Source of the DNA: Pteria penguin
Lineage: Eukaryota > Mollusca > Bivalvia > Pterioida > Pteriidae
NCBI GenBank assembly: GCA_035048485.1
Contig: CM068587.1
Coordinates: forward strand, 47,801,996 to 47,865,995
Length of the DNA stretch: 64,000 nt
Direction of reading: 5' to 3'
Below the pieces are notes generated by a model that saw only the letters and a list, made by a program, of their open reading frames with translations, was not told the origin of the DNA and made no database searches. Every line of letters starts with the position of its first letter. Position 1 is the stretch's first letter. This document shows positions 13,331 through 25,199 of the stretch, in pieces. Made by a program: the position numbers and the translations under genes.

Positions 13331-14993
13331 ATGTTTCTTACTTATCTTATCCAATATTCATTCCGTCGTGAGAGAAAAAAAATAATAAATTCAACGGTGT
13401 GTGCATCACTTAATAGTACATACTTCCTGTTTGTGGTCGATATACGGAGGTCTAATGGAGGTCAATAACCAAAACGAGGCGCTACTGCTTCCAGCATAAC
13501 AAAATTATCAAATTAAGATTTTTTGGGGAGATATATCAGTGTAGAACAAGTTTAAATGATCCATAACGAATTGCCTGCATAAGCTGCATGTATCGCAGCA
13601 ATAATCATTAATATTACGATTTCCGAACATTGCACACGTACCATATCTTTTCCGGAACAGAACTGTCCGCATATTATTCTTTTAATTATAACATTGTTGA
13701 ACCTCTTGTATGAACGCATAGATATTCACTACCGAAAAAAATACAAATTTATAATCCCTTTTCAGGCAATGCACACCGTGAGGAAAACTAAGCGATTCGC
13801 ATCTTTGGTATTGGTGTTGAAGACCAAAAGACTACAATTATTGGTTTTGGTGTTGAAGGTGAGCGACGCGAACTATTGGTTTTGATGCTGGCGACAGTCG
13901 CAACTTCAATTAAACTACCGTGTCCATTTCCGTGGTATATGAATCTCTCTTGTCACATGTGATCAAATTACAACACTTAATTACTAATTGAACAAAAGTT
14001 AATTACATTGATTCTGGCGACGACCATCCTTAAAGTCGTTCGTCAATGATCCATCAAAAACGTTTGCTCGGCGTGAATCGCGTTAGACAATTATTCATTG
14101 CAGACATATAAAAAGATATTTTTACAGTTAATTATCAAAATTACTTCTTAAATTCAATACCCCTTTGGGGAATCGAACGGTATCATTGGTAACAAAGCAA
14201 TTGCACTGTAATCTAAGATTCCCGCACATGGTTCATTGTTTCAGACAGCATTTTAAATCTTAATCAAACGACACGGACTCGGAGGCATCTGTCACGTCTA
14301 ATGCCGTTACGTTACCAAATAACGCCGATGCATGAACGATTTGTCACTTGAAAGCCTTTGATCTTGGATTATGAAATTATCTAACGACTCTACTTATTAA
14401 TAAATGGCAGGAGAACTGATCGTCTGCTTCAAGTTCCCGCCGGCGCGAATAGCGCCATTGTGATGCGAGAACGGCAAATGTGCAAATATTTTCTAGGAAA
14501 TGGAATTTTGAATGCCGTCGCTATAATTAGAGAAAATTATAGAAGTTGTTGTCGTCAGTGATTCATTTAAATGAGTCAATACTGATGATATCACTCCCAT
14601 ATGGCGAGTGTTTTGCTTCGTAGCTTTACTGATATGACCCAACTACCGTAAATTCTGGTGAATGTTGATTTTGTAATTTTGACGCAGGTTTCCGTCTTAG
14701 ATAGCAGTTCTAGTGCCACAATATCGTGTCATTAAGCGGTACCTTTATCGCCTATGAACGAGTATTTTATGTATGCGATAATTGCACTCAATATAAGGGT
14801 CCGTCTGGCACTCCGACTCCGTAATATGGCGGACTGCCCCTGTCTATCGTGGTCTAGATGGAGTCCTGGGAGAGAGAAAAGGAGGGGCAGTGGTTAATGA
14901 ATTACATGGATTAGAAATGAAGAGATCAGGAGCATAGGAGATCAGTAGCAGACGAAGATATTATCCCTTTTTATTCCAATTTTATACCTTTTT
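13331..14993. other. Non-coding sequence, no recognised feature
   Basis: The 63-codon ORF at 13694-13885 contains a short internal duplication (LVLVLKTKR) and has no recognisable domain or splice context. No gene called. Confidence 0.45.
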
Positions 14994-17618
14994 AGCTCAC
15001 CTGAGCCAAAGGCTCAAGTGAGCTATTGTGATCAATCACCGTCCGTCGTCCGTCGTCCGTCGTCCGTCCGTCGTCTGTCGTCTGTCGTCCGTCGTCCGTC
15101 GTCCGTCGTCCGTCGTTAACTTTTCACATTTTCGACTTCTTCTCCAGAACCACTGAACAGAATTTGATGAAACTTGATAAGCATGTAGTACTCATGGTCC
15201 CCTACAAGTGTTGTTGTTTTTCGTCCGGATTCATCAACAGGTGGCGCCACCACAGGCAAAAGTAGGTCAAAGAGGGTACCCTCCTTTGACAAACTTCTTC
15301 TTCAGACCGGGGGCATACAGAGACAAACCGAATGCATATGAATGATCTAGAGGGATGTGTGAAGAAGTGTTGTTATTTTTGGTTCCGTTCCGAAATCAAA
15401 TTTTTGACGTTTTTTTGTACTTGGTAGTTTTAATGCAGAAAAGAGGTATTTTTTTCTTTTAGTAAACATTGATGCATTAATTTGGTTTAATTTGATCATT
15501 TTGATGGTAAGAAATACTTACTGCGAAGAAAAATTTTTCAATATTTTATGTTTTGGATTTTTTATGAATTTTTTAAGACTTTCAAGAAAAAGGGGGGTGG
15601 GATAATTGGTGTAAACATTTCACAGTTTTTGAACTTTTTCTTCGGAACCACTCGCTGGAATTCAGTGAAACTTGGCATGCATCAAATACTCAAGGTCCCC
15701 GACAAATGTGGTCATTTTTGTCCGGATCCATGAACAGGTGGCACCACCACAGACAAAAGTAGGTCACAGAGGGTACCCTCCTTTGACAAACTTCTTATTC
15801 AGATCGGGTGCATACAGCGACAAACCGACTGCATTGGAATGATTTAGAGGCATATGGGAAGAAGTGTTGATATTTTTGGTTCCATTCCGAAATCAAATTT
15901 TTGACGTTTTTTCATTTTTATTTTGGACTTTGTTATTTTAATGCATTAAAGAGTTATTATTTTCTTTTAGTAAACATTGATGCATTCATTTGGTTTCATT
16001 TAATCATTTCTATGGTAAGGAATGCTGGTGCGAAGGAATTTTTTCAATGTCTCGATTTTTGAATTTTTTATGAATTTTTTTAAGACTTCCAAGAAAAGGG
16101 GGGGGGGGGACAATTTTTCATATCTTCAACTTGATCTACAGAACAACTTGAAGGATTGTGATAAAACTGGGTAGGATGCAAGTACTCATAGTCCTTTTCA
16201 AAGGTTTTGTTTTTTGTGCGGATCATCCAAATTGGTTAACAGATAATGCCACCATGGTTAACAGATAATGCCACCATGTCTAAAAGTAGGTCTCACAATG
16301 GTACATATACCACTTGGTAATTGAAATATGGAGAGTAGCGGTTCAAATCCAGCTGTGGTCAAAAAAATTTTTTTTTTTTTTTTACACATCTAAATAAGTT
16401 TTTAGATGTTTCTCAACACTCAACATATGAAAAAAGGAATTTTACGTTTAAGACTTCCAAAAAAAAAAAAAGGGGGGGGGGTGTTTTGGCCATTTTTCAC
16501 ATTTTCAACTTTTTCTACAAAACTGTTTGAGGGATTTTAATAAATCTTGGTAGAAATAAGTCACTTATGATCCTCTTCAAATTCTGTTGTTTTCGTCCAG
16601 ACCTCTTTACAGGTGGGCGCCACCATAGTCAAGAGTAGGTCTCAAAAGAGTTCCCTCGTTTAACAATATTCTTTTTCATACGGGCTGTATACAGAGACAA
16701 ACAGAATGCATAGAAATGATCTAGAGGGATGAGTGAAGATGTATTGTCATTTTGGTTCCCTTCCAAAATCAAATTTTAGAATTTTTTCGACATTTCTTTG
16801 GACTTGGTGATTCAATGCAGAAAAAAGTGTCATATTTCCTAGTTAATTGATAATGATGATTTCTTATGGACTATTGTGATCATAATTATGGTAAGGATTG
16901 TTACTTTGAAAGAATTTTGTCAATATCTCAATTTTTGGATTTTCTATGAATTTTTTAAGACTTCCAAATGAGGGTGTATAGGAACAATTCAATCACATTT
17001 TTTCACTTCTGCTGTTATACCACATGAAAGATTTTAATGAAACATGGAATACATGAAGTACTAAAAGTCCTCTATCAATTTGGTAAATTTCATCCAAATT
17101 GGTTAACAGATAATGCCACCATGTCTAAAAAGCAGTTCTCACAATGGTACATGTACCACTTGGTAATTGAAATATGGAGAGTAGCGGTTCAAATCCAGCT
17201 GTGGTCAAAATTTTTTTTTCATTTCTTTACACATCTAAATAAGTTTTTAGATGTTTCTCAACACTCAACATATGAAATTAGGCAATTTTAAGTTAGATCT
17301 GGACAATATTTGAAACAATTGTTGTTCATGACCCAGACTTGAAATCAGTCAACAAAAGGCCCCACCTAAAGAAAATGACTAACTTGTTGCCCTGAATGAC
17401 TTCTTGCAGAGACAAAGGAAATGCTTAATATCAAAATCACCTGAATGGATGTGCAAAAAAGTGTTGTTTTTTATTCTAGCCTGAAATAAAATTTGACATT
17501 TTCAACATCTGTGTTGACTTAGTCACATTAATGCAAAAATAAATGAATTCTCCTTCATGCATGACTGATAATCTAGGTACTCAGGTGAGCGATATAGGCC
17601 CACTTGGGCCTCTTGTTT
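14994..17618 (+). mobile_element. 2.6-kb hairpin-ended composite dispersed element
   Basis: It begins with a hairpin (gctcacctgagcc, loop aaa, ggctcaagtgagc at 14995-15023) followed by a CGTCCGT run (15042-15116). It ends with ctcaggtgagc, a second hairpin ggcccacttgggcc, and TCTTGTTT at 17611-17618. The 5' agctcacctgag and 3' ctcaggtgagc are inverted repeats. Between them lie about five diverged tandem units of 375-510 bp, recognisable by ttcaactttttctac, aaaagtaggtc and aaaatttttgacgttttt-type blocks. A subrepeat at 16230-16365 recurs at 17094-17215 with gtagcggttcaaatcc, a B-box-like sequence. No coding capacity; presumably a non-autonomous transposon known as a common repeat in bivalve genomes. 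Confidence 0.75.
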
Positions 17619-19379
17619 CATGGAGTTGTCGTTGATAGTGGTGTAGCGCCCTTTACGAAAAATCGCAAATCAATGCACAAAAATTTGTAGGACATAGGTC
17701 TATTATAATTAATATTTACTTGTATTTAAATGTATACAGTTCTTGTAAAGTTTTATATTGTTTGTATGGAATTTTGTTCATATCAAAATTCTTAAATCGC
17801 CAAAGTTTCGAGCAGTCCCCTCCCTCACTCTGACTTTTCAAGGGATTTACCCAGCTGGGGCTTAATTTATGGCGGCCTTTTTGCATTTTTTTAATACATC
17901 AAATTTTAAGCTAGCTATACCACTGGTTGATTATATACTTCGTATATATTTAGCCGTGTGCTAATGCGCAAATAAGAAATGTACGAAAAGAAAGGACAAG
18001 CGCAGTTTTTCAAAACGTGAACCACTGATAATTAACGCTTACAAGGGTTTAAATTTAATCTAGCTATTTCACTGCAAAACCTACTGTTATGCTCCTTATA
18101 CTGCGTTTGTAATATAAGTCATCACTAAAATCATGGAAAGTAAAATTTCATATGGTCACCCTGTTAACACAACTTGTTGTCTTTCAAACTGAACCTCTTG
18201 TTAGCGCACCTAGAGCCTAAAGTTAAAAACACACTCTGGTCCTCTACTTATGTAGTCCATAAGTAAAAAAATGTTATAACACCTCAATACACAATCATAT
18301 CTATCCTACTTTAAAAGCATGGCATATTATTTAATAAGTTTCGGTCATCTTGTGCATACCTTGAAATATAGGTTTAAATTGATAAATGGATGAATTTTAG
18401 AAATAGTACTAAAACTACATATATACGTAAAATACAATACATTAAAGAAAATGAAAATGGATTCATCAATTTTTTTGATGTGCGGGAAGAAAGGTGAATA
18501 AATAACCAATCATTTGATGTGCAAGAGAGAGAGAGAGAGAGGACAAGACTAAAAAAGAAGTAAAGGAAAAACCAGCAATCATACATTCACGATGTATCAA
18601 AGGGGGAGATTTACAAGACTTAACATGATAATGAAAATTATTTTTGACAACTTTTTTCTGTGATATTAGCTTTCTGTAAAAGTGGGTACATTAGTCCCCC
18701 ACCTCTGAGCTCTACTGCCAAATCCTCACTACAACCTGGGTTGGCTCCAACAATTTTCGATAGAGGGAAAGGGGGAAGAGATCCACACTTTGGTGGTATT
18801 TTGCCAGTGAATGGGAATTTACCTTGAGAAACATTTCAAATTATCTTTTTGGTAAATCCATCAAAAGGGGACAGGTGATTTCAACCGCAGTAACCTCCCC
18901 CTAACTAAAATCGTTTCAAGTCTTCCCTGAAAAGTATTCCCTGTCATCCAAAAGTTTTAACAAGACCAGGATATTCAGATTACCGTGTAAAACTGTAAAA
19001 CTGGCATGAAATTGCATTTTCAAAACAATGAAAATGTAATGCCATGTCAACTACTTCCGAGAAATGAGAAGTGTATCACTATGCTATGCATGCTTAACAG
19101 TGTCGTCCTCTAATAACAGTTATATTCGGTAACCAGCAATATATCACACATGTGGAAATATTATATATATTGAAATATTAAACAGAAAAACGATACAAAA
19201 AGGAAATTAACATTCTTTATTATGCCACATAAAATAGTTCATCCGGAACTCGAAAAGGTGTCAAGCGCGTTTCATTGTATGATATGATTTTGCAATAAGA
19301 TATGATTATTATTACATGTATCGTATGTAAGATTTTTATTGTCGTATCCGACGGACGACACCAGCGAGTTATCGGCGGT
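17619..19379. other. Non-coding sequence
   Basis: Contains a short (GA)n run at 18524-18541 and nothing else that I can support. Confidence 0.45.
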
Positions 19380-19436
19380 ATTCGAATCCGGAACCTCTCG
19401 ATTACGAGCCAGACACTTAACCGATTGAATTTCAGC
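19340..19436 (-). repeat. Degenerate tRNA-like SINE head, inverted
   Basis: On the minus strand it contains aatcggttaagtgtctggc, tcgtaatcgagagg and ttccggattcgaata, an A-box/B-box arrangement typical of SINE heads. The 3' part is not recognised. Confidence 0.5.
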
Positions 19437-19874
19437 GATTCTAATGAGTTATAATATTATTTATTATACTAAGTACAATGATGAGTATAAGATGCGTATG
19501 AAATATAATACATGTATGAATGAATTAGATAGAGCTAATGATGAAATTATATCACTGATTTCTTTTTAAAAAATCCGGGGAAAATGTTTTCTGGGAGGGG
19601 GGTTGAGATGATATATAATACCATACAAACGCAAGAAATAATACAGTACAATAAAATGCAAATTATTCGATTTAAACTCTATACAGAGAGCGCTATGCTA
19701 AAAATTATCTGCCTGTTCATTATGGCGATCTTAACCTGATAATGAACACTCATTATGTACATCGCCCAACAGCGCAGATCGACCACAAAATTAAACAGAA
19801 TCGTTAAAAAAAAGTAACAAACCAATGAACATTTTACCACAGGCAGGTCGACCCGATAATTTTCTTGTTTTGCG

Positions 19875-20048
19875 GTTAATTCAAACTCGCTTTAAAGACC
19901 ACCTGTATTAAGCAGTCACCTGTCTTTAACAACCACCTTTCCCTGGTCCTTACTACTTACTGTCTACACAAAATCAACCCGTGTAAGAGGTCACCTTCTA
20001 AAGTGACCACTTTTCGTTGGTGGTCGCTTAAAGCAAGTTCGACTGTAC
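19875..20048 (+). mobile_element. GACCACC-type MITE
   Basis: The left end ttcaaactcgctttaaagac and the reverse complement of the right end (tcgaacttgctttaagcgac) are imperfect terminal inverted repeats of about 30 bp. The interior carries repeated ccacctgt/caccttc motifs. Relatives with the same motifs lie at 44413-44570, 49715-49800 and 56080-56275. Confidence 0.6.
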
Positions 20049-20824
20049 CTTGACTTATTCTTGTATATACGTGTATAAATAAGCAAGGAAATTAATGTAA
20101 GTGTCCGCCTCTCCAAAATATCATATCAATCAGAGGTCAAAGGTCAACGATAGTCACTTTTAGTATACAATATTATATAAACGATATCAGCTCAAGAAAA
20201 TTCACAATAATGTAGCTAAGTGAATGCGGGGAATACTGCACTGTGGCATGACCAGTCGTCGAACCCCGAACGCTCTATCATTGTCCAAGCGCAGTAATCC
20301 GATCCGAATGCATTATGGTTGCGAATAAGTAGAATAGAAAGGGGTCAGTCTTCTTTGCAGTCATAAGTTCAAATCCAAATATGGTCACCTTCTTCACCTT
20401 ACTCTTTGCTCGATTTGTCTGGATGCCATCTAATTCATATTGTAGAAAGTTACATAAAGGGTATGAGATAGGGTAGAACGATGAAATTAAATGACAAAAT
20501 GAAAGGATTAATCCGAAAGTATGCTGCTCTTTGTGTCAAGATAAAGGAAGCTTTAACATGTGTGGCAACTTTGTCCTATAAATTACGATAAATAATGCAA
20601 TATGTTGTTGAACTGCTCATTGTCTAAGCAATCGTCGTGAGCATTTCTTCGGCATGTTGAATCTTACGTTAATTGCAGTATATTATTGTTCAGTACTAAT
20701 GTTAGACCAAGAGAGATAACTCTTACCAATGCATTAAAAATGGCCCATACTAATTTCACTTCTGTAGTTACCAAGTGACTGCATCTATGCACAGGAATTT
20801 CGACCAGTACAGCGTTTTGACTCT

Positions 20825-21130
20825 ATCGTGATATTGTCTTATAGTGGGCTCGAACCCTGGGGTCTTATCCACAAAGAAACTTAAGTCTAAGTCTAAGAAC
20901 TGATACCTAAAATACCATGTGTCATTGTTCTAAGAATTTGTCGGAAGTGTGTCTGTGAATAGCTTATCAGAATATGAGATTTACTATTTACTGAAACTTT
21001 TTATTAATTCTTAGAATTAAGACACATGCTACCAAATAGGTCTCAATTCTTAGACTTAGACTCAAGTTTCTTTGTGAATAAGGCCCCTGGACCTCTTGGC
21101 ACTTTTAAACATACCACCCAACCGACTGGC
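20825..21130 (-). mobile_element. Degenerate SINE interrupted by a MITE
   Basis: Removing 20861-21085 restores ctcgaaccctgg + acctcttggcac, matching the family B copy at 29485 (cttgaacccaggacctcttgg). Confidence 0.6.
20861..21085 (+). mobile_element. 225-bp MITE with CCTGG target duplication
   Basis: Terminal inverted repeats of about 45 bp: ggtcttatccacaaagaaac then ttaagtctaagtctaagaac on the left, ggccttattcacaaagaaac then ttgagtctaagtctaagaat on the reverse complement of the right. CCTGG flanks both ends (20856-20860 and 21086-21090). No ORF. Confidence 0.85.
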
Positions 21131-21485
21131 CTACGCCGCTCTTAGTGCAATAAATAACTTACAACTATGCATAAATAAAAAAAAAACAAAGGAATTTCTG
21201 TAGAAAAAAATACCATGAGAATAGGAGAAAAGACGGAATAATAGAGAGATGAATTGGGAATAAGGTGTGGAAGGAAAGAATCAGGATATGTCTTCAGGGC
21301 GTGCCCAGGGGTCGCATGAGTTGGGCTCACTATCAAAGCCGGGGTTCCGGTCGGCTTTAAACGTCAGTGCAAATCCCTTTAAGGGTTCTGGGGGATACCT
21401 GTAGCTCCTGGGAGCTTTACGCTGCAAACCCTTTTTTATTGCTATTTTTATCAATTTTCTTACGATTTATAGGCCTATGCCTCTG

Positions 21486-21522
21486 CCTCTCTCTCTCTCT
21501 GTCTCTCTCTCTCTCTCTCTCT
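21486..21522 (+). repeat. (TC)n microsatellite
   Basis: About 17 CT repeats with one interruption; it creates the serine/leucine run of an otherwise meaningless ORF. Confidence 0.9.
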
Positions 21523-21861
21523 AAAACAAATAAAACGATACGGGCACAACTACGAACTTCCACATGTCTATCTATCTATCTTGATAAATTCTATAAAACC
21601 GGGGGTTACCCGGCCAGTGAAAATCTTTCATTGTTCTATATTCGAATGTTTCTATGTTTTCAAAAACCGATCATCTCCTGTTTCCAAATAACCCAAGAAC
21701 GGTTAAAAATGAAGTAATGCCCTTATAATTTACGTAATAACCAATCTCATGGTCATTCTCGGTGACTTCTTACCATGTACTTGCATGTACCACAGACATA
21801 AAAGGTCTTTGCATGTGACAGCAGTTTTTGTGTGCGTGTATCAAATATGACAGGGACTGGG

Positions 21862-21884
21862 AGGGGGCGGGGGGGGGGGGGGGG
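21862..21884 (+). repeat. G-tract
   Basis: Near-continuous G run, potentially G-quadruplex forming. Confidence 0.8.
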
Positions 21885-22812
21885 TTATGTTGGTCGGGTG
21901 GTTACGGGTACTGGCAGGCTGACATGTAAATGTATTTGTTGATAGTAAAGAAAACTATTTTTCTGATGAGTTTTAGATATACTTCTGAGTCAGAAAAATA
22001 CCGTCCAAACTAAAAGTCTGCTTATACAGAATTATATATTAATATGCTTGCCGAAAAAAAAAATCACATCGTAAACTGTTTTTGGCTCTAGCTTATAATG
22101 TACGTCGGCGCAAATACGAAATACATACAAGTTAGTTCTAAATATAAAACTGACTGAAAACTCATTCTTGAAATAGAAACAAAGGATCCTAACAAATAGT
22201 TGGAATACAAACCCCCCCCCCAAAAAAAAAAACAAAAAACAAAAAACAAACAAACAAACAAAACAAAACAAATTTCTTCAGTGGTAGAATTTCTTCACAT
22301 GATGAAAGGGGGATAACTCTAACAAAATTTAATGTTTAAAAATGAATTTTGAACGATGAATATGAATATGAGAATGATTGTCATTTGATAAATACTGAAT
22401 TTCATTTAACAATATACATGTAGTGATTTCAGGCACAAAATATTGAACAGCATATTCCCAATTTCGGTATACATGTATTTAGCCGTATTTCGTTCGACTG
22501 AAAACATCGCTCTGTATGTAATCAACAGAGCAATAACATTGTCTACTGTAAATTTGTGGAAAATGTACATTTATAATCCACAATGTGGTGTGAATGTCAG
22601 AAACTAAATCGAGCCACTGAATATATTTTCTTATAGACTTTATCAACAATTTTATTTAATACAAGGAAAGTTGTGGAAGTAACTCCGGCTAAACAAAGCA
22701 TTGAAAATTGAATGTTTGTTTATTTATTTTGTTCGTATGGGGTTTTTTTTTCTTTTTTTTTTTTTTTTTGGTGGGGTGGGGTTGTTCCTTATTTTGTATG
22801 TCCTTCTAAGAT
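21885..22812. other. Non-coding, low-complexity sequence
   Basis: Holds an A/C homopolymer-rich patch at 22210-22270 and a T-tract at 22741-22770. No gene seen. Confidence 0.45.
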
Positions 22813-22825
22813 TATTACCCTTATG

Positions 22826-22994
22826 TTGGTTGGTTGCTTAGTGTTTTACGTCGCTTTCAACAATTTTTCAGTTACATCGCGACATGGAAGCAGGAGGTAA
22901 CCCACGTCTTAAACATAGAGGAGCAACCCAGGAATCGAACCTGGATCGTCGGCGCCGCAAGCCAAGCGCTTAACCACTACACCAAGCCTGTCTC
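22826..22994 (-). mobile_element. tRNA-derived SINE, family A, inverted, intact with target duplication
   Basis: The minus strand reads tRNA-like head (gtgtagtggttaagcgcttg, B box ggttcgattcc), then ttaagacgtgggttacctcc, then a gcgacgtaaaacac 3' region and a (ccaa)n tail. The 13-bp direct repeat TATTACCCTTATG flanks it exactly (22813-22825 and 22995-23007). Same family as 24783-24955. Confidence 0.93.
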
Positions 22995-23069
22995 TATTAC
23001 CCTTATGTGATGGTGGCACCAACCGGGTACATTGCTCCTTAATTTTGTTCTGTCCTACGAACTCACCAT

Positions 23070-23768
23070 AAGCAATAAGGGATATTCTAAGTGTCAATGT
23101 CTATCGTGACACGGGGCCTCGGCTTATACTGTGACACGGGGCCTTGGTTTATACCGTGACACGGGACCTCGGTTTATACAGTGACAAGGGGCCTTGGTTT
23201 ATACAGTGACACGGGACCTTGGTTTACACAGTGACACGGGACCTCAGTTTATACAGTGACACGGGGCCTTGGTATATACCGTGACACGGGACCTCGGCTT
23301 ACACCGTGACACGGGACCTTGGTTTATGCCGTGACAGGAGGCCTTTGTTTATACCGTGAGACGGTACCTCGATTTATATTGAGACACAGGATCCTGGTTT
23401 ATACCGAGGCACCGGACCCCCGGATTATCCCGTGACACGGAGCCTCGGTTTATACCGTGACACGTGATCTTAGTGTATAACAGGACACGAGACCTCGGTT
23501 TATGCCGCGACATGGAGCCTCGGTTTATGCCACGACACGGAGCCTCGCTTTATACCATGACATGGGACCTCGGTTTATACCGTGACACGGGACCTCAGAT
23601 TATACCGTGACATGGGACCTCAGTCTATCTTATCTCATCCGAAGTACACATACATTTGTAGAGAATCAGATGATGATAAACCAACTTACAAACAAACAAA
23701 TCCCCGAGCCGATAGCCGGAATCGAACTCGGGTCTTCAGGTTGGATATCACTGGACCACCTTGCCCCT
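23070..23768 (-). mobile_element. Family B SINE split by an internal minisatellite
   Basis: Sequence before the array (taagggatattctaagtgtc) matches the agggatctttaatgtgc part of the copy at 31561-31830. After the array come tctcatccgaagt and a tRNA-like head (ggaatcgaactcgggtcttc). The tandem array replaces the cgacacggggccttggtttt segment that lies at the same place in the intact SINE. Confidence 0.75.
23106..23625 (+). repeat. 25-bp minisatellite born inside a SINE
   Basis: About 21 tandem copies of a 25-bp unit that begins gtgacacggggcctcggttt and ends atacc. The unit is nearly the cgacacggggccttggtttt/tac stretch of family B SINEs. Central units are more degenerate than the edges. Confidence 0.92.
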
Positions 23769-24041
23769 GAACACTGCATGTAAAAAGAGCAAGAGTTTTG
23801 TTTGAAATTCTATGAGCAACAGATTTATCAGTAAGTGTATTGTTGCATCTATGACTCTTTCTTTATAAATTCTAATTTGCTATTCCTTATAATTCTAATT
23901 TGCAAACGCATTACATAAGAAATTCTTAATTTATAAGGGACAGCATACAAACTAGCCTAAGATGTTTTCTTCCTCATCTGAAACAGGTATAGAGGATGTT
24001 TTATGTTAATTTAGAATCAAAATGATTCATTTCATACATAC

Positions 24042-24138
24042 AAACACACACACACACACACCTACACACACACACACACACACACCATTACACACCTACA
24101 CACATACACACACACACCCACACACACACCTACACACA
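24042..24138 (+). repeat. (CA)n microsatellite
   Basis: Interrupted CA/CCTA repeat of about 95 bp. Confidence 0.9.
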
Positions 24139-24540
24139 AAATAGAATCGGTGAAACACCTGGGAGTACAATGGACCTTGGATCTCCGAAGAAATACCTGT
24201 AGAAAATAAATACAAATTAGACAAACTTTTAAAGCACAAAAACACTACAGCTAACAAGGCACCCTATATTTCACTTATATTCGTTAATCGCATGCATGAC
24301 AACACGGCCGCGGAAAGTAAAGGGATTTACCCGACGTAAACGCAGGCGGATCCTCTGAAAGAATACAATCATGATCACTGAAAGAGAAATAAACATATAA
24401 AGCACAAATAGAATCAGTGAAACTCCTGGGAGTACAATGGACCTTGGATCTCCGAAGAAATACCTGTAGAAAATAAAGACAACTTAGACAAACATATAAA
24501 GCACAAAGACACTACAGCTACCGGTAACAAGGCACCCTAC
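24139..24540 (+). pseudogene. Duplicated fragments of a non-LTR reverse transcriptase
   Basis: The segment at 24139-24290 translates to KIESVKHLGVQWTLDLRRNT before a stop; VKxLGVxxTxDL is the familiar C-terminal motif of LINE reverse transcriptases. The same sequence recurs at 24405-24535 with an indel and over 90% similarity by eye. Both are dead. Confidence 0.6.
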
Positions 24541-24720
24541 ATGCGCGGATCCAGAAATTTTGTCAGAGGGGGTCCAACCAAAAAAGGTAAATTTTTCTCT
24601 TAGAACAGGGGGGTCCAATCCCCAAAATGCCCAAATATTACTCTTTTTTTTGGTAAAATTTTCGGATTCCAGGGGGAGGGGGGTCCAGACCCCCCTAACC
24701 CCCCCTCTGTATCCGCGCAT
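24541..24720 (+). mobile_element. GCGGATCCAG-type MITE, copy 1
   Basis: The ends atgcgcggatccagaa and (reverse complement) atgcgcggatacagag are inverted repeats; the interior is G/C-tract rich. It interrupts the second reverse-transcriptase fragment: ggcaccctac precedes it and gccctatatt follows, while the uninterrupted copy at 24257 reads ggcaccctatatt. Confidence 0.75.
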
Positions 24721-24782
24721 GCCCTATATTATATATATATATATATAAATGTACGTCGACATCAATGGCACAAGACCGTAAG

Positions 24783-24955
24783 GGGCAGGCGTGGTGTAGT
24801 GGTTAAGCGCTTGGCTTGCGGCGCCGACGATCCGGGTTCGATTCCCGGGTTGCGCCACTATGTTTAAGAGGTTGGTAACCTCCTGCTCCCATGTCGCGAT
24901 ATAACTGAAATATTGTTGAAAGCGACGTAAAACACCAATCAACCAACCAACCAAC
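24783..24955 (+). mobile_element. tRNA-derived SINE, family A, intact with target duplication
   Basis: The head has A box tggtgtagtgg and B box ggttcgattcc, then ggttggtaacctcctgctcc, agcgacgtaaaacacc and a (aacc)n tail. A perfect 14-bp duplication CACAAGACCGTAAG flanks it (24769-24782 and 24956-24969), implying a recent insertion. The tRNA-like head is part of the SINE, not a separate tRNA gene. Confidence 0.94.
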
Positions 24956-25199
24956 CACAAGACCGTAAGATTGCATATCAATTGCATGTTAAGAATAATT
25001 TAATAAAAACAATTTAGTAAGTTAGATAACAACCTATAAAACAATTATGATCGGCCAAAATAGTGGGAGGGGGCAGCCCCCCCCCCCCCAGGTTTTTCTT
25101 CTTCTTTTTCTAGTTTGAGTGCCTGTCTCAGTTTGAGTATCTTCGCACTTTGTTAAAAACACACGTGTGACACACAGGGCGCTCTATGTACAATTAAAA

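Noticed and set aside
24786..24857. Possible functional tRNA gene with A and B boxes
   Set aside because: It is the head of a SINE with a body, tail and 14-bp target duplication; the cloverleaf is not independent of the element.
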